Assembly (NCBI GenBank): GCA_963793105.1 | Contig: CAWBZB010000004.1 | Coordinates: forward strand, 372,001 to 436,000 | Direction of reading: 5' to 3' | Source of the DNA: UBA10649 sp963793105 | GTDB taxonomy: Bacteria > Actinomycetota > Actinomycetes > S36-B12 | Length of the DNA: 64,000 bases | Part shown: in pieces, positions 34,274 through 44,404 of the stretch | How the letters are laid out: every line of letters starts with the position of its first letter | Position numbering within the stretch: position 1 is the first letter of the stretch | Notes under the pieces: model-generated | Seen by the model: only the letters and a program-made list of their open reading frames with translations | Databases searched by the model: none | What the model was told of the DNA's origin: nothing | Made by a program: the position numbers and the translations under genes

Positions 34274-35053
34274 TCAGATGAACTTCTGCTCGGACAGGTA
34301 CGTGGCGACCTTCGTGCCGCCATCACCCTCGTCCACGACGATCGTGCCGGCGGCCTTCGGCGGCCGCGCAGCGAAATCCTCGACCTGGCTCCACGCCGCG
34401 CTCAGACCGAGCTTCGATACGTCCAGGCCGGCATCCGCGACGGTGAGCGACTCCACCGGCTTCTTCTTGGCCGCCATGATCCCCTTGAACGACGGGTACC
34501 GAGGCTCGTTGATCTTCTCCACGACGCTCACGACGGCAGGCATCTGCGCCTCCACCGTGTCGTAGCCGGTCTCGGTCACCCGCTGGATCGCGACGCTCGA
34601 GCCGTCGACGTCGACCTTCTGTGCGAACGTGAGCTGAGCGACCCCCAGTCGCTCCGCCACCATCGCCGGGACCACGCTCATCCGGGCATCCGTGGACTCC
34701 GAGCCGAAGATCACCAGGTCGAAGCCGCGACCCTTGAGCACCTCCGAGAGCGCGTAGCTGGTGGCCAGCGCGTCCGAACCATGCAGTGCCTCGTCCACCA
34801 GGTGCACCCCGGCATCCGCCCCCATGCTCAACGCCTTGCGCACGGTCTCCGCCGCCCGCTCGGGCCCCATCGTGACCACGACGACCTCGCCGCCGTGTGC
34901 CTCGACCAGCTTCAGCGCCTCCTCGACCGCGTACTCGTCCAGTTCGTTCATCACGCCGTCGGCGGAGTCGCGATCCAACGTCGAGTCCGAGGCCTGCAGC
35001 GTCTTCTCCGCCCACGTATCCGGAACCTGCTTCACGCATACGGCGATCTTCAT
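34274..35053 (-). CDS. etfB: Electron transfer flavoprotein beta subunit
   Basis: 259 residues. Binds AMP and pairs with EtfA. N-terminus MKIAVCVKQVPDT and the signature-type stretch VEAQMPAVVSVVEKINEPRYP (given in part) are typical. The ATG at 35051-35053 has a good AGGAGGG ribosome site; an upstream in-frame ATG would place that site inside the coding region. First gene of etfBA; a 14-bp inverted repeat in the promoter region suggests repressor control. Confidence 0.95.
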   Translation of the reverse strand: MKIAVCVKQVPDTWAEKTLQASDSTLDRDSADGVMNELDEYAVEEALKLVEAHGGEVVVVTMGPERAAETVRKALSMGADAGVHLVDEALHGSDALATSYALSEVLKGRGFDLVIFGSESTDARMSVVPAMVAERLGVAQLTFAQKVDVDGSSVAIQRVTETGYDTVEAQMPAVVSVVEKINEPRYPSFKGIMAAKKKPVESLTVADAGLDVSKLGLSAAWSQVEDFAARPPKAAGTIVVDEGDGGTKVATYLSEQKFI

Positions 35054-35082
35054 GGGGTAGCCCTCCTGCGGCACGTCACTAG

Positions 35083-35096
35083 TTACTCACGAGTAA
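35083..35096. promoter_or_regulatory. TetR-type operator candidate before etfB
   Basis: Perfect inverted repeat TTACTC-AC-GAGTAA in an A+T-rich patch, 30 nt upstream of the etfB start. It overlaps a possible -10 (TATATT on the minus strand). TTACTnnnnAGTAA-like sites occur with TetR-family repressors of acyl-CoA metabolism; the specific regulator is not in this window. Confidence 0.55.
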
Positions 35097-35148
35097 TATA
35101 GCCCATCCGTCGGTACTCGCGTCCGTGAGCGACGGCGCGCCGCGGCTC

Positions 35149-36408
35149 CTAGACACCGATCCCGGTGAGCAGATTGCCACCCTCCGCGACCAGCCGCACA
35201 GGCGGGCGCTCCCCCGGCCAATCCGCGGGCCTGCCGTCGCGCATCGCGTCCCGGTACAGCAGTCGGGTACGCGCGGCGATGGCCGGCCACCCGTGCTGCT
35301 CGAGAACCACCTCGCGGGCGGCGGTCGCGTACCGGCGAGCGGTCACGCGATCGGTCAGCGCGGACTCCAGCGCCGTGGCAAGGCCGACCGCGTCCCCCGT
35401 CGCGAAGGTCCACCCCGTCTGGCCATCCCTCACGAGTTCCGCGAGGCCGCCCGTGCGGGCGACCACCAGCGGGGATCGCAGGGTCGCGGCCTCCAGGGCC
35501 ACGATGCCGAATGGCTCGTAGATGGAGGGCACCACGACGGCGTCGGCGGCGGCGATGAGGGCGCGGAGGTCTGACTCCGGCATCCACCCGGCGAAGGTCA
35601 CCGCCCGACCCAGCCTCTTCTCACGCGCCGTCCTCCGCAGGCTCTCCTCCGCGCCCCCGCGGCCGGCGATGACCACGCGGACCCCAGGAACCCTGCGGCG
35701 CAGGCGGGGCGTCGCCTCCAGCAGCGTGTGAACACCCTTCTCCCACTCGAGGCGTCCGGCGAACACCACCAAGGGGGTGCCGTGCGCCTTGCGGGCGCGG
35801 GCCCGACGAGAGGCGGACACGACCCACTGATCGGGATCGATGCCGTTGGGAATGACGACGGTCGTGCCCTTGCTCGGATCGAACAGGCGCTGCACCTCCC
35901 AGCGCATGTGCTCGCTGCACGCGATGACGCGCGTGGCCTCGTGCGCAACCCAGTGCTCGACCGAGTGGATGGCGTGGGACACCTCGGACGGGAGCCAGCC
36001 CTGATGCCGGCCGGCCTCTGTGGCGTGCATCGTCACGACGAGGGGAATCGCGTCCACCTCGCGCAGGATCACCGCCGACTGGGCCACGAGCCAGTCGTGG
36101 GCGTGGATGACGTCCGGGGTCCACCCTGCCAGCAGGGCGATGCCGGCACGCGTCACGGCGACGTTGAATCCTGACACCCAGCCGATCAGGTTCGTCAGAT
36201 CGAACGGGACGTTCGGGGCCGATGGCATGACCCGGATGACGCGCACGCCGTTGAGGACCTCGTCGGCGGCGGCCCCGTCCGCCGACTGCGTGATGACGAC
36301 GACGTCGTCCCCCATGCCCGCCTGCGTCTCGGCAAGCGCATGGACATGACGTCCGAGCCCGCCGTACATCACGGGCGGGTACTCCCAGGACAGGTGCAGG
36401 ATGCGCAC
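35149..36408 (-). CDS. GT4 glycogen synthase / alpha-maltose-1-phosphate synthase
   Basis: 419-residue GT-B glycosyltransferase. N-terminal domain opens SWEYPPVMYGGLGRHV; C-terminal donor domain has GRLEWEKGVHTL (about 215) and the E-x7-E motif PSIYEPFGIVALEA (about 295). The short actinobacterial form is GlgM/GlgA, which uses ADP-glucose to make maltose-1-phosphate (the GlgE substrate) and to a lesser degree extends glucan. Proximity to glgE and glgB favours GlgM. The GTG at 36406-36408 lies 6 nt after TATGCT with no Shine-Dalgarno sequence. Confidence 0.88.
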   Translation of the reverse strand: MRILHLSWEYPPVMYGGLGRHVHALAETQAGMGDDVVVITQSADGAAADEVLNGVRVIRVMPSAPNVPFDLTNLIGWVSGFNVAVTRAGIALLAGWTPDVIHAHDWLVAQSAVILREVDAIPLVVTMHATEAGRHQGWLPSEVSHAIHSVEHWVAHEATRVIACSEHMRWEVQRLFDPSKGTTVVIPNGIDPDQWVVSASRRARARKAHGTPLVVFAGRLEWEKGVHTLLEATPRLRRRVPGVRVVIAGRGGAEESLRRTAREKRLGRAVTFAGWMPESDLRALIAAADAVVVPSIYEPFGIVALEAATLRSPLVVARTGGLAELVRDGQTGWTFATGDAVGLATALESALTDRVTARRYATAAREVVLEQHGWPAIAARTRLLYRDAMRDGRPADWPGERPPVRLVAEGGNLLTGIGV

Positions 36409-36414
36409 GAGGCG

Positions 36415-36420
36415 AGCATA
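36415..36420 (-). promoter_or_regulatory. -10 box of the GT4 synthase gene, leaderless arrangement
   Basis: TATGCT on the minus strand, 6 nt before the GTG start. Confidence 0.5.
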
Positions 36421-36467
36421 GGCGCGCCTCGATCGGGCGGCCTGTCGACGGGCCGTCGTGACCGAGC

Positions 36468-37241
36468 TCAGTTGCCGGTGAACTCCGGGGGCCGCTTCTC
36501 CACGAACGCCGACATGCCTATCGACTGGTCATCAGTGGCGAACAGACCGGCGAAGCGCACTCGCTCGATGTCGAGCCCCGTAGAGAGGTCGGCATCCATT
36601 CCGCGGTCCACCGCCTCCTTGGCCGCCCGAAGCGCCAGAGCCGGTCCCTTCGCCAGCCGGGCCGCCAGTTCGAGGGCGGCGTCATACACGTCGGTGGCCG
36701 GCACCACACGGTTGACCAGACCGATGTCGACCGCCTCGGCCGCGTCGACCTGTCGCCCCGTCAGGATGAGGTCCTTGGCTCGGGAGACCCCGATCAGCCT
36801 CGGCAGTCGCTGGGTGCCGCCCGCTCCCGGCATGATGCCGAGCAGGATCTCCGGCTGGCCGAGCCTGGCGTCGTCCGCCGCGAAGCGCAGGTCGCAGCAC
36901 AGGGCGAGCTCGCACCCGCCGCCGAGCGCGTAGCCGGTGATCGCGGCGATCGTGGGCTGCGGTATTCGGGCGACGGAGGTGAAGGCGTCCTGCAGTCCGG
37001 CGGACGCGCGAAGCATGTCCTGATAGGACAGCCCGGCCATCTCCTTGATGTCCGCGCCAGCAGCGAAGACCTTCGGGCCCCCGTACAGCACGACGGCGCC
37101 CACGTCGCTGCGCGCGCCGACCTCCAGCGCGGCCTGCCGGATCTCCCGCTGCATCTGCAGGCTCAGCGCATTCATCGGTGGGCGCTCCAGGAGGATCGTC
37201 GCGACTGCGCCCTCGACGACGACCGAGACGAATTCAGACAT
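36468..37241 (-). CDS. Enoyl-CoA hydratase (crotonase family)
   Basis: 257 residues. Hydrates trans-2-enoyl-CoA to 3-hydroxyacyl-CoA, or the reverse. Oxyanion-hole segment AAGADIKEM (about 60-68) and GGGCELALCCD; catalytic Glu in GQPEI (about 132). The second catalytic Glu position of rat hydratase is Asp (AKDLILTG), as in several active actinobacterial enzymes. The ATG at 37241 follows GGAGGG. It sits among glycogen genes but fits the crotonyl-CoA step of the ethylmalonyl-CoA route found later in the window. Confidence 0.9.
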   Translation of the reverse strand: MSEFVSVVVEGAVATILLERPPMNALSLQMQREIRQAALEVGARSDVGAVVLYGGPKVFAAGADIKEMAGLSYQDMLRASAGLQDAFTSVARIPQPTIAAITGYALGGGCELALCCDLRFAADDARLGQPEILLGIMPGAGGTQRLPRLIGVSRAKDLILTGRQVDAAEAVDIGLVNRVVPATDVYDAALELAARLAKGPALALRAAKEAVDRGMDADLSTGLDIERVRFAGLFATDDQSIGMSAFVEKRPPEFTGN

Positions 37242-37325
37242 CGGGTACCGCCCTCCGAAATGACGGCGGGGCCGTCACCCCGCTCGCCGTCGAGCGTAGC
37301 CTCCGACGCGGGTCAGGCGGACCTG

Positions 37326-37331
37326 TACCGT
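37326..37331 (+). promoter_or_regulatory. -10 box of glgX, leaderless arrangement
   Basis: TACCGT, 6 nt before the GTG at 37338. The same hexamer and spacing (7 nt) precede glgP on the other strand. Confidence 0.5.
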
Positions 37332-37337
37332 GTCGCC

Positions 37338-39470
<2,133 letters not shown>

Positions 39471-39494
39471 CTGAGGCGGATCGGCCGGGGTAGG

Positions 39495-42089
39495 TCAGCG
39501 CAGGACGCCGTCGGCCATCCCCACGGTCAGCGGCGGGAGCACCTGCAGCCCCAACTCCTCCGGCGCAGCCAGACCAGGGTGCCGGGGCAGGATCCGCACC
39601 GTGTAGCCGAACGGTCCATTGCGGTCCAGGTCGATGACCAGCCGGTACTCCCAACGGTTGCCCTCGAACGCCTCGACCGGCTCCATCGCGACATGCTCCG
39701 GCCGGGTCAGCCGGTCGTCGGCATCGACTCGGCCGTACACGGCCTGCACCACGACGTCGTCGGGCGTCAGGTCGCCCAGGGAGGCGTAGGCCCGCACGGT
39801 GATCGGAGCGCCCTGCATGACTGCGTCACCCACCCCGTCCGCCTCCACATGGTCGATCCGCAGGCTCGCCCACTCGGCACGCACCCGCCTCTTCCAGTCC
39901 GCCAGGTCGCGCGCCACGGCGAAGCCGCCGGATTCGACCTGACGCGACGAGATCGCTGCCGGCATGTACAGGCGCAGCACGTATTCGCGCAGCATGCGAC
40001 TGGCCAGCACCTTGGGCCCGAGGGTCCGAAGCGTGTGCTTGACCATGGCGATCCAGCGCGGCGGGACCCCGTGGTCGTCACGACGGTAGAACGCAGGGGC
40101 GACGGAGTTCTCGATGAGGCTGTACAGGGCCTCGGCCTCGAGGTCGTCACGGCGGTCGGCGTCCTCGATGCCGTCCGCCGTCGGGATCGCCCAGCCGTTC
40201 TCGCCGTCGAACCACTCGTCCCACCACCCGTCGAGGATGGACAGGTTGAGGGCGCCGTTGAGGGCGGCCTTCATGCCCGAGGTGCCGCTCGCCTCGAGCG
40301 GACGGATCGGGTTGTTCAGCCACACGTCGCAACCCGGGTAGAGGGTGGTCGCCATGGCGATGTCGTAGTCGGGGAGGAAGACGATGCGCTCCCTCACGTC
40401 CTCGTCATCGGAGAACTGCACGAGTTGCTGGATCAGCCGCTTGCCGCCGTCGTCCGCGGGATGGGCCTTGCCGGCCACCACCAGTTGCACTGGCCTCTCG
40501 GGGTCGGTCAGCAGCGCCTTCAGCCGCTGGGGGTCGCGAAGCATCAGCGTGAGTCGCTTGTACGACGGGACGCGCCGGGCGAAGCCGATCGTGAGGACGT
40601 CGGGGTCGAGCACCGAGTCGATCCACCCGAGCTCGGCGTCGGTGGACCCGCGGTTGATCCAGGACTCACGAAGCCGAGTGCGCGTCATCTCCACGAGCTC
40701 CTGGCGCAGCGCCCGCTTGATGCCCCACAACTGGTCGTCGGGCGTGCTGGCGATGGCCTCCCAGCCCTCGGCATCGTCGATCGACGCTCCGTGGGCCAGT
40801 TCGATGACCTGACGAGCGACCCAGGTGGGCGCGTGCACGCCGTTCGTGATCGAGGTGATCGGGACGTCGTCGCTGTCGAAGCCTGACCACAGGCCGGAGA
40901 ACATTCCCCGCGACACCTGCCCGTGCAGGAGGCTGACGCCGTTGGCGCGCTGCGCCAGGCGCAGTCCCATGACCGCCATGTTGAAGACGGCGGGGTCGCC
41001 CCCCTCGAAGGACTCGGCGCCGAGCTGCTGGACGCGATCGACCGGGATGCCGGCCGACGCGTTGTCACCGCCGAAGTACTGGGCGATGAGGTCCATCGCG
41101 AATCGATCGATGCCTGCCGGGACCGGCGTGTGCGTGGTGAACACGGTGCCCGCCCGGCTGGCCTCCAGCGCGACGTCGAAGGTCATGCTCGGATTCAGGG
41201 TCACCAGTTCGCGGATGCGCTCGAGTCCGAGGAAGCCGGCGTGGCCCTCATTCGTGTGGAAGACCTCGGGTTCGGCGTGACCGGTGATCCGGCAGTAGGT
41301 GCGAAGTGCGCGCACGCCGCCGATACCGAGCAGCATCTCCTGCTGCAGACGGTGCTCGCTGCCACCGCCGTACAGCCGGTCGGTCACCTCACGCTCGGAG
41401 GGGCCGTTCTCCTCGACATCGGAGTCCAGCAGCAGCAGCGGAACGCGGCCCACCTGCGCGACCCAGATCCTGGCGGCCAGGAAGCGGTCGCCGGGAAGCC
41501 CGACGGCCACCCTCGCAGGTGAGCCATCGGCCTCACGAAGGAGGGAGACCGGGCTGCCATCCGGATCGGTGACGGGATACCGCTCCTGCTGCCAGCCGTC
41601 CCGCGACAGCGACTGCCGGAAGTAGCCGGACCGGTAGAACAGACCCAGGGCGATGATCGGCACGCCGAGGTCGCTCGCCGTCTTCAGGTGGTCGCCGGCG
41701 AGGATGCCGAGGCCGCCGGAGTACTGCGGGAGCGCGGACGTGATGCCGTACTCCGGCGAGAAGTACGCGATTCCCGCGGGTGCCTCGGCGCCCAGGGACT
41801 GGAACCAGCGGTCCGACGTCAGGTAGGCACGCAGGTCGTCGCGGCAGCGGGTGGTCCAGTCGACGAACCCCTGGTCGGCGGACAGCTCCGCGAGGCGCTC
41901 GGCCGACACCTCCCCCAGCAGGCGCACCGGGTCGTTGCCGCCGGACGCCCACAGGACCGGGTCGACCGCCGCGAAGAGGTCACGGGTCGCGGGATGCCAG
42001 GACCAGCGCAGATTGATGGCAAGTTCCTCGAGCGCGGCGAGGTTGTCGGGCAGGACAGTGCGGACGGTGAACCGTCGGATCGCTCTCAC
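39495..42089 (-). CDS. glgP: Alpha-glucan (glycogen/maltodextrin) phosphorylase, GlgP
   Basis: 864 residues. Releases glucose-1-phosphate from alpha-1,4-glucan ends. N-terminal DUF3417-type extension (LPDNLAALEELAINLRWSWH), then the phosphorylase fold; PLP-Lys in ASGTSGMKAALNGALN (about 610). This long actinobacterial/archaeal type lacks the allosteric N-terminus of MalP/GlgP of enterics. The GTG at 42087-42089 lies 7 nt after TACCGT; an ATG at 42179 would cross the promoter and is rejected. Divergent from glgE across a region with CTTGC repeats. Confidence 0.92.
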   Translation of the reverse strand: MRAIRRFTVRTVLPDNLAALEELAINLRWSWHPATRDLFAAVDPVLWASGGNDPVRLLGEVSAERLAELSADQGFVDWTTRCRDDLRAYLTSDRWFQSLGAEAPAGIAYFSPEYGITSALPQYSGGLGILAGDHLKTASDLGVPIIALGLFYRSGYFRQSLSRDGWQQERYPVTDPDGSPVSLLREADGSPARVAVGLPGDRFLAARIWVAQVGRVPLLLLDSDVEENGPSEREVTDRLYGGGSEHRLQQEMLLGIGGVRALRTYCRITGHAEPEVFHTNEGHAGFLGLERIRELVTLNPSMTFDVALEASRAGTVFTTHTPVPAGIDRFAMDLIAQYFGGDNASAGIPVDRVQQLGAESFEGGDPAVFNMAVMGLRLAQRANGVSLLHGQVSRGMFSGLWSGFDSDDVPITSITNGVHAPTWVARQVIELAHGASIDDAEGWEAIASTPDDQLWGIKRALRQELVEMTRTRLRESWINRGSTDAELGWIDSVLDPDVLTIGFARRVPSYKRLTLMLRDPQRLKALLTDPERPVQLVVAGKAHPADDGGKRLIQQLVQFSDDEDVRERIVFLPDYDIAMATTLYPGCDVWLNNPIRPLEASGTSGMKAALNGALNLSILDGWWDEWFDGENGWAIPTADGIEDADRRDDLEAEALYSLIENSVAPAFYRRDDHGVPPRWIAMVKHTLRTLGPKVLASRMLREYVLRLYMPAAISSRQVESGGFAVARDLADWKRRVRAEWASLRIDHVEADGVGDAVMQGAPITVRAYASLGDLTPDDVVVQAVYGRVDADDRLTRPEHVAMEPVEAFEGNRWEYRLVIDLDRNGPFGYTVRILPRHPGLAAPEELGLQVLPPLTVGMADGVLR

Positions 42090-42096
42090 GGCGCAC

Positions 42097-42102
42097 ACGG
42101 TA
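42097..42102 (-). promoter_or_regulatory. -10 box of glgP, leaderless arrangement
   Basis: TACCGT on the minus strand, 7 nt before the glgP GTG. Confidence 0.5.
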
Positions 42103-42163
42103 GCGCCATTCTCCACCCCGAACACCTTCGGGATCACCAAAACCGGCAGGAACCTGACGGAAT

Positions 42164-42194
42164 CTTGCATCATTCGCAAATTCTTGCGCTTGCG
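42164..42194. promoter_or_regulatory. Cluster of CTTGC/GCAA half-sites between glgP and glgE
   Basis: Four half-sites in 31 bp: CTTGC at 42164, GCAA at 42176 (inverted), CTTGC at 42183 and CTTGCG at 42189. The patch is A+T-rich for this genome. CTTGCAnnnnnnTGCAAG-type sites are bound by LacI-family MalR regulators of maltose genes in streptomycetes, so a MalR-like regulator of both divergent genes is plausible. Confidence 0.4.
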
Positions 42195-42237
42195 TCACAC
42201 CGGTACCGGTCCCTCGGTCGCGGGAGCGGTACCCCAC

Positions 42238-42243
42238 TAGGCT
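42238..42243 (+). promoter_or_regulatory. -10 box of glgE, leaderless arrangement
   Basis: TAGGCT, 6 nt before the glgE ATG. Confidence 0.5.
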
Positions 42244-42249
42244 GCCGCC

Positions 42250-44367
42250 ATGGCCGCCGCGCGACGGAAGACCGCCCAGGATCCGAGTCCGGACAGCAGC
42301 GCCGGGTCACTCCACCCACCCGCCGCGCCCTCGGAATCGACGCCGTCGGCCCAGGGCGACGCGCCCGCACCTGCCTGGCAGCCCGCGCTGCTCCGGCCCC
42401 CCATAGAGCTGGCTGGGCGCTATCCGATCACGGACGTGTCGCCGGCGAGCCTCAGCGGCCGCCGCCCCGCGGCTGCGGCAGTCGGCGAGGCGGTGCCCGT
42501 TCGGGCCACCGCCTTCCGCGAAGGGCACGACAGCATGGGGATGACGGTGGTGCTCAACGCTCCGGACGGCTCCGAGGCGGAGCGCGTCCGGATGACGCCC
42601 GAGGCGACCGGGCTGGACACCTGGCTCGGCCACGTCCGGCCCAGCACCATGGGCGACTGGACGTTCACCCTCGAGGCGTGGGGCTCCCCGTGGGACACGT
42701 GGGTGCACCGGGCGACCATCAAGATCCCCGCGGGCGTCGACGTCGAACTCGAACTGACCGAGGGGGCGCTGCTCCTCGAGCGGGCCGCCGACGACCTGTC
42801 CGGAAGCGATGCGGATGCCGGGCAGACCTTGCGCGTCGCGGCGACGACCCTCCTGGCGGCCGCTCTCCCCGTACCTGTCCGCCTCGCCGCCGGGACCGAT
42901 CCCGCGGTCGCGGACATCATGTACCGCCATCCCCCGCGGCACGCCGTCACGACGAGCGGGCCGTGGCCGCTGCGCGTGCAGCGTAGGCGCGCCCTGGTCG
43001 GCGCCTGGTACGAGTTCTTCCCCCGGAGCGAGGGCGCCACCCTGGATCCGCCCCGATCCGGCACCTTCGCCACCGCCGCGCATCGCCTCGAAGCGATCGC
43101 CGAGATGGCGTTCGACGTGGTCTACCTGCCACCCGTGCACCCCATCGGCCGCGTCAACCGCAAGGGCCCCAACAACACCCTTACTCCCGGGCCGGACGAC
43201 CCCGGATCCCCCTGGGCGATCGGGTCGACCGAGGGCGGGCATGACGCCATCCACCCGGACCTCGGCACCATCGAGGACTTCGACGCGTTCGTGGCCCGCG
43301 CCGTCGAGCTCGGCCTCGAGATCGCGATCGACCTGGCGCTTCAGGCGGCCCCCGACCACCCCTGGGTGGCGGCACACCCGGAGTGGTTCACGACCCGCGC
43401 GGACGGCTCGATCGCCTACGCCGAGAACCCCCCGAAGAAGTACCAGGACATCTACCCGCTGAACTTCGACAATGACCCGGAGGGCCTGTACGCCGAGGTC
43501 GAGCGGATCGTGCGGTACTGGATGTCGCACGGGGTCCGCATCTTCCGGGTCGACAACCCCCACACCAAGCCGCTGTGGGTCTGGGATCGACTGCTCACGA
43601 GCATCTTCGCGACCGATCCCGATGTGCTCTTCCTCGCCGAGGCCTTCACGCGTCCGCCGATGATGCGAGCGCTCGCCGAGGTGGGCTACCAGCAGAGCTA
43701 CACGTACTTCACCTGGCGCAACAGCCGCGCGGAGCTGGAGGAGTACGCGAGCGAGCTCGCCGGCCCGGCCTCCGCATACATGCGCCCGAACTTCTTCGTC
43801 AACACCCCGGACATCCTCCCGGAGTACCTGCAGCACTCCGGACCCGCGGGATTCGCGATCAGGGCGACCCTCGCCGCCACCCTTTCGCCGACGTACGGCG
43901 TCTACAGCGGGTTCGAGCTCTTCGAGCACGTCGCGGTGCGACCGGGCAGCGAGGAGTACCTCGATTCCGAGAAGTACCAGTACCGGCCTCGGGACTGGGA
44001 GCTGGCCCGGAAACAGGGACGCACGCTCGCTCCCTACCTGACCCAGCTCAACGAGATGCGACGAGCGCACCCCGCGCTGCAGGACCTGAGGTCCGTGCGG
44101 TTCCACAACTCGGACAACGCCAACGTCATCGCGTACTCCAAGCAGGACCGCGACGACCTGATGCTCGTCGTCTGCACCGTGGATCCCGGACGTGAGCACG
44201 AAGCCACGATCTGGTGGGACCTGGCCGCACTTGGGCTGCCGACCGGTGACCGCTTCGTCGCCCACGACCTCGTCACCGACGCCACCTGGACCTGGGGGGC
44301 GAGCACCTTCGTGCGTCTGCGACCGTGGGAGCACGTCGCGCACATCGTGCACGTCCGCCGGATCTGA
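42250..44367 (+). CDS. glgE: Alpha-1,4-glucan:maltose-1-phosphate maltosyltransferase
   Basis: 705 residues. GH13_3 enzyme that transfers maltosyl units from maltose-1-phosphate to glucan ends. A disordered Pro/Ala-rich N-terminus (about 1-55) is followed by N and S domains and the catalytic barrel. Nucleophile Asp is in FRVDNPHTKPLWVWD (about 440), acid Glu in LFLAEAFTRPP (about 470). The FYEFFPRS-type motif appears as WYEFFPRSEG (about 255). First gene of glgE-glgB; neither TreS nor maltokinase is nearby, so maltose-1-phosphate probably comes from the GT4 synthase. Confidence 0.95.
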   Translation: MAAARRKTAQDPSPDSSAGSLHPPAAPSESTPSAQGDAPAPAWQPALLRPPIELAGRYPITDVSPASLSGRRPAAAAVGEAVPVRATAFREGHDSMGMTVVLNAPDGSEAERVRMTPEATGLDTWLGHVRPSTMGDWTFTLEAWGSPWDTWVHRATIKIPAGVDVELELTEGALLLERAADDLSGSDADAGQTLRVAATTLLAAALPVPVRLAAGTDPAVADIMYRHPPRHAVTTSGPWPLRVQRRRALVGAWYEFFPRSEGATLDPPRSGTFATAAHRLEAIAEMAFDVVYLPPVHPIGRVNRKGPNNTLTPGPDDPGSPWAIGSTEGGHDAIHPDLGTIEDFDAFVARAVELGLEIAIDLALQAAPDHPWVAAHPEWFTTRADGSIAYAENPPKKYQDIYPLNFDNDPEGLYAEVERIVRYWMSHGVRIFRVDNPHTKPLWVWDRLLTSIFATDPDVLFLAEAFTRPPMMRALAEVGYQQSYTYFTWRNSRAELEEYASELAGPASAYMRPNFFVNTPDILPEYLQHSGPAGFAIRATLAATLSPTYGVYSGFELFEHVAVRPGSEEYLDSEKYQYRPRDWELARKQGRTLAPYLTQLNEMRRAHPALQDLRSVRFHNSDNANVIAYSKQDRDDLMLVVCTVDPGREHEATIWWDLAALGLPTGDRFVAHDLVTDATWTWGASTFVRLRPWEHVAHIVHVRRI

Positions 44368-44404
44368 CCGCCTGCCGCCTACGACCACGACCACCGGAGC
44401 AGCC

